Source of the DNA: Chloropicon primus
Lineage: Eukaryota > Chlorophyta > Chloropicophyceae > Chloropicales > Chloropicaceae
Assembly (NCBI GenBank): GCA_023205875.1
Contig: CP060767.1
Span: 496,001-560,000 of the forward strand
DNA length: 64,000 nt
Direction: 5' to 3'
A program made the translations under genes and the position numbers. Of the stretch, positions 57,845-64,000 are shown one piece after another (positions within the stretch are counted from its first letter, which is position 1; each line of letters starts with the position of its first letter). The notes beneath the pieces were generated by a model. The model did not search any database and was not told the origin of the DNA. It saw only the letters and a list, made by a program, of their open reading frames with translations.

Positions 57845-58774
57845 ATGAACCAAGTACCACAAGTTTCCCATCAGGAGTTCAAGGACACCTATGAGCTCAA
57901 AGATATCTTGGACAGGGGGACCTTCTCCTTGGTGCGCAAGGCGGTGGTGCGGAGCACCAACGAGCTCGTGGCAGTAAAGATCGTGGACACGTCCAACTTT
58001 CCTGGAGCGGAAGGGGTGGTCCAGCGTGAGCTCGAGGCTCTCATGGTGGTCCAGCATCCCAACTGCATACAGATGCGAGCGTACTGCCGAAACTCGAACT
58101 ATGTGTACATCGTGGTCAACCTCGCCAGGGGAGAGGTCCTGGTGGATTGGTTGCAAGAGAAGCGGCAATGCACAGAGCTGGAGACTGCCATCATTGTCCA
58201 TGGGATCCTTCAAGGTGTTTTCTATCTTCACTCGAACAACATCGTTCACAGGGACCTCAAGCTGGACAACCTCATGTTTGAGTCTCCGGGGGACATCAAT
58301 TCTCTTAAGATACTGGACTTTGGTTTCAGCAAGGTCTTGCAAGGGACAGGGGACATCCTGCAGACTATCTGTGGGTCGCCTCAGTACATAGCTCCCGAGA
58401 TATTGAACATCACTACGTCTGGGATGAACCAGCCGATACCCTACACGCAGGCGGTCGACTTGTGGAGCATCGGGGTGATCATGTACATGCTTATAGCCGG
58501 GTACGCCCCGTTCGACGAGGACAACGAGATGAAGATGTACCACAAGATCATTAAGGGAGAGTTTTCCTTCCCCTCCGACCCGTGGGACAACGTCTCCAAC
58601 CAGGCCAAGGAGCTCATCTACGGCCTGCTGAACGTGGATCCCATGAGGAGGATGACGGTCCCGCAAGCTATTGCCTCGCCTTTTATCACAAAGTACGCGA
58701 GGCTTTACACGAACGTGCCAAACAGCAGCAGTGGCAGCGCTTCTACCATCCCACAGAGACTCAAGACGACATGA
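57845..58774 (+). CDS. CAMK-type Ser/Thr protein kinase
   Basis: 309 residues, almost all kinase domain. Seen: VAVKIVD (lysine), a glutamate in VVQRELEALM, HRDLKLDN, LDFGFSK, GSPQYIAPEIL, then VDLWSIGVIMYMLIAGYAPF and RMTVPQAIASPFI. These place it in the CaMK/phosphorylase-kinase group. The glycine loop reads LDRGTFSLVRKA, so the first glycine of GxGxxG is an aspartate while the rest fits. No calmodulin-binding or EF-hand extension follows the domain, only 30 serine-rich residues, so it may be constitutive or regulated by partners. All three catalytic motifs are intact. Confidence 0.88.
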   Translation: MNQVPQVSHQEFKDTYELKDILDRGTFSLVRKAVVRSTNELVAVKIVDTSNFPGAEGVVQRELEALMVVQHPNCIQMRAYCRNSNYVYIVVNLARGEVLVDWLQEKRQCTELETAIIVHGILQGVFYLHSNNIVHRDLKLDNLMFESPGDINSLKILDFGFSKVLQGTGDILQTICGSPQYIAPEILNITTSGMNQPIPYTQAVDLWSIGVIMYMLIAGYAPFDEDNEMKMYHKIIKGEFSFPSDPWDNVSNQAKELIYGLLNVDPMRRMTVPQAIASPFITKYARLYTNVPNSSSGSASTIPQRLKTT

Positions 58775-59341
58775 GCCAGGAACGACGGAGCGAACAATTG
58801 CTGTACGTTCGAAGCAACGGAGAGAGAGAGAGGGAGGGAGGGAGAGAGCCATATAAACTGGGATGACATTCGTATACTCCTCTGTGCTATACTATAATAG
58901 TTTTCACCTGCCAGGACTGATGCATATCCTCCTCGTACCATGCCACGCTCCTGCTGGCTTTTGAGTCTTCCCTTCGGTAATCGTGATGCAAGATTCTGCC
59001 AAGCTTCAAGCTTGAGCCAACAGAAGACAGGCCTTGCCTCTTCTCCTCATCATCGACGCCGCCGCCGCCGACACGAGACCGCCTCGTGCGTTACGAAGCA
59101 AGCCAGCGGAAATCCATTCATTCCTTGATCCATCGAAAGCGATGGAGAGCAAGCAAGAGTCCTTCCTGATCCTCCTCCCTCCAGTTCCCTCGGCCCTCGC
59201 CATCACCATCACTCAAGATCTCCTCGAAAACGTCATCCAGAATCCAAGGCGGAGCAGCGCCGAAGCAGCGCGCGAGAGAGACGGACACGCGAGACAAGGT
59301 AGAGGGCGAGGCGGAGGTGGAGGACCCTCCCCTCAGTCGGG
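58775..59341. other. Gap with no supported gene
   Basis: 567 bases. A 67-codon frame from 59142 (MESKQESFLILLPP) exists but shows no family pattern and ends in glycine-rich low complexity; it could be part of the leader of the PPR gene. Confidence 0.4.
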
Positions 59342-61369
59342 ATGATGCCGAGGACCAAGACCCTTCACGGGTGCCGCACTTTTGTCCGACGCTTCGCAAC
59401 GAGGAGGGAAGGAGCAACGTCATCATCATCGTCATCATCGTCGTCGTCTACGCCATGGGCAACGTCATCCCTGTCGTCGAGGTGGAGACGCGTTGAGGCG
59501 CGAGTGTTTGTTGTGGAGGGGGATGAGGGAAGCGCGAGGGTGAGAGCGAGGGCGACGACGAGTGTCGAGGAAGCGAGCACAAGCGCAAGGTTCACTGAGG
59601 TTCTGCTGGACCCGAGGAACGAGGTAAGCGACCGACAGGAGCAGACCCAGCCTCAAGGGAAGGAGGAAGAGACAGAGACCACTCCGTTCCGCTCGGGTGT
59701 CAGGTGGATGTCTCGGCATTTCGCGAGGCTTGGCCGTCTCTTCCTTCGCCTGGTCTCTGGTTTCGAAGCAACGTAACGTCCTGACTTTCGTCCTCGCCGT
59801 CCTCGTGGTGTTCAGTGCGAGTTCCCTGTGACTCTGCCAGAAGGTTTGAGGAAGAGGGAGGTGGAACTCCTGGTGCGTACCTTGGCTCAGAGCGAGGAGG
59901 ATGCGATATGGCCGAGGGCAGAGCTCCTGGTGGATTGCTTGGAGGGTGGCAAGAGTTCTAAAACATTTGTGGATTCTTGGATGTACACGGAGGTGCTGCG
60001 ATGTTATCGGAAGAGGGGCAAGGCATCGAAGGCTTACGTGTTGTACGAGAAGGCACTGGACCGACGGCCAAAGCTCCGCTTGGACTCACACTTTTACGCG
60101 GAGGCCATGCTAGCGCTCTCCAAGGGCTCGCGGGACGAAGCAGCCAAGGCAGAACTCGTTTGGAACCACCTGCTCAGGAGAAGCAACCACGAGCTCTTGT
60201 CCAAGTACGCTCTAACTGCTTTCTTGTGCTGTTGCGCCAAGTCTGGGGACTGGAAGAGAGCTCTTAGGGCCTTTCACAGCGACTTTTTCTTGTTTCAGAG
60301 CACTGGGAGTGCCGCAAGGGAGAGGAGGAAGCTGCCCGACGTCGTTGCGTGCACCGCTTTGATGAAGGCGCTCAAAGTGGGCGGGCAGTGGAAGAAGGGG
60401 GAGGAGCTCCTGCAGTGGATGTACGACAATGGGATCAATCCGAACCCATACACGTACGGAGAACTTTTTGTGTTGCTTGGGGAGTGCAACAAGTGGGAAC
60501 TGGTGATGTCGCACTATTACGAGCTGACCCACCGAGGGTCGGGCGACCCACCGCTGCAGCAGAACCAGAGGGTCCTGCCGGAGCCGAACATGCACGTGTT
60601 TTCCGCCACGATGAATGCCTTGGGCCAGGCAGGAAAGTACGACCTCTGCCAGGAAGTCTTGCAGAAGATGATCGAGTCGGGGAAGAAGCCCAACGCGATG
60701 GTGCTGGTGTCCCTCTTGTCCATTTACGAGAAGAACCACGAAGGGTACAGGGCTCTGCAGGTTTTTCGCTACGTGCAAAACGCAAAGTGCACGAGGATGA
60801 ACATCTTTGTCTACAACGTCCTTCTGTCCGCACTGAGCAAGTCGGAGGCCGCGGACAAAGCGAGGGAGGTGTTCGAAGAGATTTTGCGAGCGGAGGGGGG
60901 CATCGCACCGGACCGGGTCAGTTACGAGACCCTGATCGCAGCGTACGCTCATGTGGGCGACTATTCCAAAGCGAACGAGGTGTTCAAGGAGATGAGAACC
61001 AAGGGTTTCGTCCCCACGGACTACGCTTATGCCGGGAGAATCAAGGCCTACGCGAAGAACAACATGTGGAGGGAGTGCGTGCTCATCCTCAAGGAGGTGG
61101 AGGAAGAGCAGGGTATACAGCCCTCTGTTCACATCTACAACGCCGTCTTGCAGGCTTGCTTTGTCACGAAGAAGTGGGAGCTCGCATTGAAGCTCTTCGC
61201 GAGAATGGAGGAGAAGGGCATAGAGCCCAACAGAGCGACGAAGGCTTTGCTGAGCAAGATCTGCCACGACGGGATCGAGTCCTGCGAGGACAAGCAGAGG
61301 CAGGCCGTCCTCGCTTCGGCCATAGCAGCAGCAGCGGGGGCCCTCGCCATCCGAACCGGGGTGTTCTAA
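59342..61369 (+). CDS. Pentatricopeptide-repeat (PPR) protein, organelle-targeted
   Basis: Exons 59342-59623 and 59816-61369, phase 0, about 611 residues; intron 192 bases. Exon 1 encodes a targeting peptide rich in Arg and Ser (CRTFVRRFATRREG, then a serine run). From about residue 120 on there are at least nine PPR or PPR-like helix pairs, for example VVACTALMKALKVGGQWKKG, HVFSATMNALGQAGKYDLCQ, FVYNVLLSALSKSEAADKAR and VHIYNAVLQACFVTKKWELA, of about 35 residues each. P-class PPR proteins bind organelle RNA in a sequence-specific way and act in stability, processing or translation. No SMR, E or DYW domain follows. The C-terminus ends in an alanine-rich helix. Confidence 0.88.
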
Positions 61370-61493
61370 ACCATCACGTTCTTTTGGGTTTCTTTTTATA
61401 TTACAAGCACAAGATCTATCTTCCTCCAGGTGATGGACGATGATATATTATTCCAGTTCGATCAGATTCTCCGTCGTCGTCGGACGATTCTCT

Positions 61494-63192
61494 CTACCAG
61501 CCACCGCTCTTTGCGCTCTGCTGCTGCCTCGCCGGGGCGTTGAGCTCCGAGCAGATGGACTTGAGCTTGCTTATGTGGTTCGAGTAGTAATCCAAGTAGT
61601 TCCTCTGGATCTTGACATCGCCGATCTGGACCGTCTCCTCCCCAGTCTCCCCGTCGACGTCGACCATGAAGTCGGTGGCGCCGGAAGAGGACGTCTTGTG
61701 TTTGAGGCACATCAAAAGCGTGAGAAGCTGCTCCGTTCCGCTTCCCATCAAGTCCGCCAGCTTGGAGACAGAAATCGAGGTGTACAGCTTGAGGTACTGC
61801 TTCAGCACAGGAAGCTGGTTCTGCTGCTGGATCTCCGTGAGGAACATCTTGAGCTGAAGCTTGTAGGCCTCGCTGCTGATGTTGGCGGATGGGTTGCTGT
61901 AGTCCGGCAAGGAGGGCGTGATGAACTTTGGGCAAGCGTAGGTGAAGAGCTCGTCGAAGACAGGGAGCTCGCTCCTCGTCATCTTGGACAGCTTCTCCGC
62001 GTGCTTCTCCCTCAAGTTCGTCTGCACGTTCTCCTCCAGGGACTTGGTTCCGGCTGGGCACAAAGCGACCGCCAAGGCGAGCAGGGCGTACATCTGCTCC
62101 ATCTTCTGCAAGATCTGGTCGTAGCCACTGCTCCTACTGTGGTACTGCTTGATCCTCGCGATGAACACCAGGCCCTGGTTGAACACCTTGATGGCGTCGA
62201 GGTACCTTCGCATCATGAGGTAGCAGAATCCGGTGTAGTAGCTCGCGCTGATGTGGCACAAGGTTACCTTGGTGTAAAGCCCGGTCTTGTTGTGCAAGTC
62301 CAGCGGCTCCATCGCCTGGAGACCTCCGCAGTAGTCGCCCAAAATGCAGTGCACCCTGAGAAGTCCAACCCTCGCAAAGTACCCCAAAACCTTCAAGCAG
62401 TTGCTCCCCCTTCCGTTCCTGGCATCCACGTACCCCTCGGTCTCCGCCAATGCCTTTCCTCCATCCCTCTTCAACTCCGCCACAATGTCACTCTTGTCCA
62501 CGAACGTCTGCAAGTAGTTCAGCACAGCAAGCGGGGACCACACCTCTCCGCACTGCTTCAGTCCCTCAATCTCCTCCGGCGTCCTTTGGTACAACTTGGC
62601 TCGGTACTGGCAAAAGCTCTGGAACTGATAGATGAATTCATCAATCATCTGCCACAACCATCCATTAGGCAGCTGCATGTTCACGTTCCTGTTCAAGATG
62701 ATCCCAAACAACGAGCAGTAGGTTTCCCAACTCTGGATCCTTTGGTCCAAGCTCGGCGTTAACTTGGCATACAAGTGCCTGAAGTACATCTCCTTGTAAA
62801 GCAAACAGAACACGTGGTCATTGTCCACGTACTCCGCAATCGCTTCCGCGGCAGGCCACGGCGTCGTCTTGAAGTACCTCTCACTGAGTTTATGAAAACT
62901 CGAATCGAACATGGAATATATCTCATAAATGTTCCTCTCTCTGATGTGCCTATAAAAGTAAACCACAAACTGCTTCACGAGGTCAGGCACCTCACCTCCT
63001 CGAAACCTTTCCATCTTCCCTCTCACTTCCTCGTCCTCCTCCTCGTCGTCTTCGTCGTCGTCGTCGATCGGTTTCACGCGACGCGCGGCGCTCCTTTGGC
63101 TCTCTCTTTCGCTTCGAGCGCTCGCCGCCGCCGTCTACAAAAAAGTGTAAAACAACATACAAGACACCCAGAACACAAACCTCAAAAATCAT
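61494..63192 (-). CDS. EIF3L: Translation initiation factor eIF3 subunit L
   Basis: Body exon 63134-61494 on the minus strand is firm. It encodes PDLVKQFVVYFYRHIRERNIYEIYSM at its start, then WQMIDEFIYQFQSFCQYRAK, and the PCI-type helices near the end (FMVDVDGETGEETVQIGDVKIQ). There is no ATG in this exon before residue 70, so a 5' exon is needed. The short frame ATG ATT TTT GAG at 63192-63181, a 46-base intron (GTTTGTG...TTTTTTGTAG) and phase 0 fit well, giving about 550 residues, near the family's usual 560. eIF3L belongs to the eIF3 octamer that assembles the 43S preinitiation complex. The acidic DDDDEDDEEED start is a local feature. Confidence 0.88.
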
Positions 63193-63203
63193 TAACGCCC
63201 GAG

Positions 63204-63204
63204 T

Positions 63205-63249
<45 letters not shown>
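63204..63249. repeat. (GAC)n trinucleotide repeat
   Basis: About fifteen GAC units just upstream of the proposed eIF3L start, in the gap between divergent genes. Confidence 0.9.
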
Positions 63250-63251
<2 letters not shown>

Positions 63252-63517
63252 GTTCGGCTTTCGATGGGGGTTATTGCTTGGAGAGGCACTGGCATTCTTT
63301 CGTTCTTTCTAGCGTTGCTTCTAGGCCTGCACGTTGGAGGCTTGCCTTCCTGGGCGGCATGGCTTCATTATTCTAGGCCTGCACTTTAGAACATAACGCT
63401 TTATCTGGCGGGGAGGGAGAGGAGGAGGGGAGCCCTTGTGTTGCTTGGTGAGTTTTTTGACGGCCGGCCGGGGTGGTCGAATCGAGCGAGTACTCCTCTG
63501 CTCCTTCTGCTGCGAAC

Positions 63518-64000
63518 ATGGCCACCCGACGACGGGGACGACGACACGAGTCGCTCGCTCTGGAGACCTGGGTGATCATGGCGTGCTACGGGGTGACGAA
63601 CATCGCACTCTCCTTCGTGAACAAGGACCTGGCGCAGAGCGGGGAGGTCGAGATCCCGCCCCTGCTCCTGGCGCAGTGCGTGGCGACGGTGGTGCTCATG
63701 AAGCTCATGGCGCCCGCCGCAAAGGGGGAGCCCCGGGCTCTCCGAGCATTCTCACAGAGGATGCTCATCGCCTCGCCGGCGGCTCTCTTGTACGCCGTGC
63801 AGCATTACACGAGAATGAAAACCTTCGTCCTCGCGGCGGTCGACGTCGTGCTCGTGGCGAGACAGCTCGTGCCGATCTTGTGCTTCGCCATCGAGAGGGC
63901 CACGGGGACCGAAGACAAGCCACAAACCACCAAGTCCCTGGCCTGCATGGGGTGCATCATCGCGGGGGTTGCCGTTTATGCTCGTGGAAAAGCCGAAGCT
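63518..64000 (+). CDS. DMT-family nucleotide-sugar/triose-phosphate type transporter (N-terminal part)
   Basis: 161 codons are open from the ATG at 63518 to the window end without a stop. After a basic start (MATRRRGRRHE) come hydrophobic helices: WVIMACYGVTNIALSFVNKD, then LLLAQCVATVVLMKLM, then a YAVQHYTRMKTFVLAAVDVV block, and LACMGCIIAGVAVYARGKAE. SFVNKDL in TM1 and the aromatic/lysine block in TM3-4 match the GONST/UDP-sugar transporter branch of the drug/metabolite transporter superfamily (Golgi or ER). The protein is cut by the window edge at about half of its expected length, so the substrate-specific C-terminal helices are not visible. Confidence 0.8.
   Translation, partial: MATRRRGRRHESLALETWVIMACYGVTNIALSFVNKDLAQSGEVEIPPLLLAQCVATVVLMKLMAPAAKGEPRALRAFSQRMLIASPAALLYAVQHYTRMKTFVLAAVDVVLVARQLVPILCFAIERATGTEDKPQTTKSLACMGCIIAGVAVYARGKAEA

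Noticed and set aside
61440-62762. A 440-codon open frame on the plus strand
   Set aside because: It lies antisense to eIF3L, which has clear family motifs; the long frame is a by-product of high GC and codon bias.
1-64000. tRNA, rRNA or LTR retroelement sequences
   Set aside because: I saw no credible tRNA B-box with matching arms, no rRNA core motifs, and no paired long terminal repeats or reverse transcriptase motifs; a covariance-model scan would be decisive for tRNAs.

Overview
The window is nuclear DNA of a eukaryotic microbe, most likely an alga. It is GC-rich and gene-dense. Most genes are a single open frame and about ten carry one or two short GT-AG introns of 46 to 235 bases. Signs of a plastid-bearing or plant-like lineage are an EDR1-type Raf kinase, an RWP-RK-like protein, a CBM25-like glucan-binding module, a FAD4/Kua-type desaturase, a DnaJ-type zinc-finger protein, a PPR protein and plant-type TTTAGGG telomere motifs. 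A selenoprotein W with an in-frame UGA fits an aquatic alga. I cannot fix the group from one window.

Layout. 0.1-13.2 kb: a giant fibrocystin-like surface protein (minus). 13.5-17.4 kb: an RWP-RK-like protein, a hairpin-bearing tandem repeat and a membrane-anchored JmjC/cupin protein. 17.6-18.6 kb: a broken TnpB/Fanzor-type nuclease fossil bounded by telomere-like repeats. 18.8-28.0 kb: RNase P subunit POP4, a RavA-like MoxR ATPase, a small two-exon membrane protein, cohesin SCC3/STAG and a GT29 sialyltransferase. 28.6-34.6 kb: an accessory island unlike its surroundings. It holds ankyrin-type proteins, an interrupted gene that joins a restriction-endonuclease-like N-terminus to about 23 nearly identical 34-residue repeats, and three tiny intronless ORFs. 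34.7-48.8 kb: CBM25-like module, PqqL-like M16 protease, EDR1-Raf kinase, TRAPPC3, DnaJ-type zinc finger, F-box protein, mitochondrial RRM-like protein and a PH-domain coiled-coil protein. 49.5-55.9 kb: a hypothetical small gene, selenoprotein W, FAD4-like desaturase, FCP1/SCP-type phosphatase and HAL2-type bisphosphate nucleotidase. 56-57.2 kb: a minisatellite. 57.8-64.0 kb: CAMK-type kinase, PPR protein, eIF3 subunit L and the start of a DMT-family transporter.

The host genes are mostly unrelated housekeeping functions (RNA processing, translation, trafficking, chromosome cohesion, signalling), with no operon logic. The exception is the 28.6-34.6 kb island, where a 4-base ATGA overlap and close packing look viral or prokaryotic. 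The 34-residue array there varies chiefly at residues 11-13, the same place as the specificity residues of TAL effectors, and this is the most unusual signal in the window.
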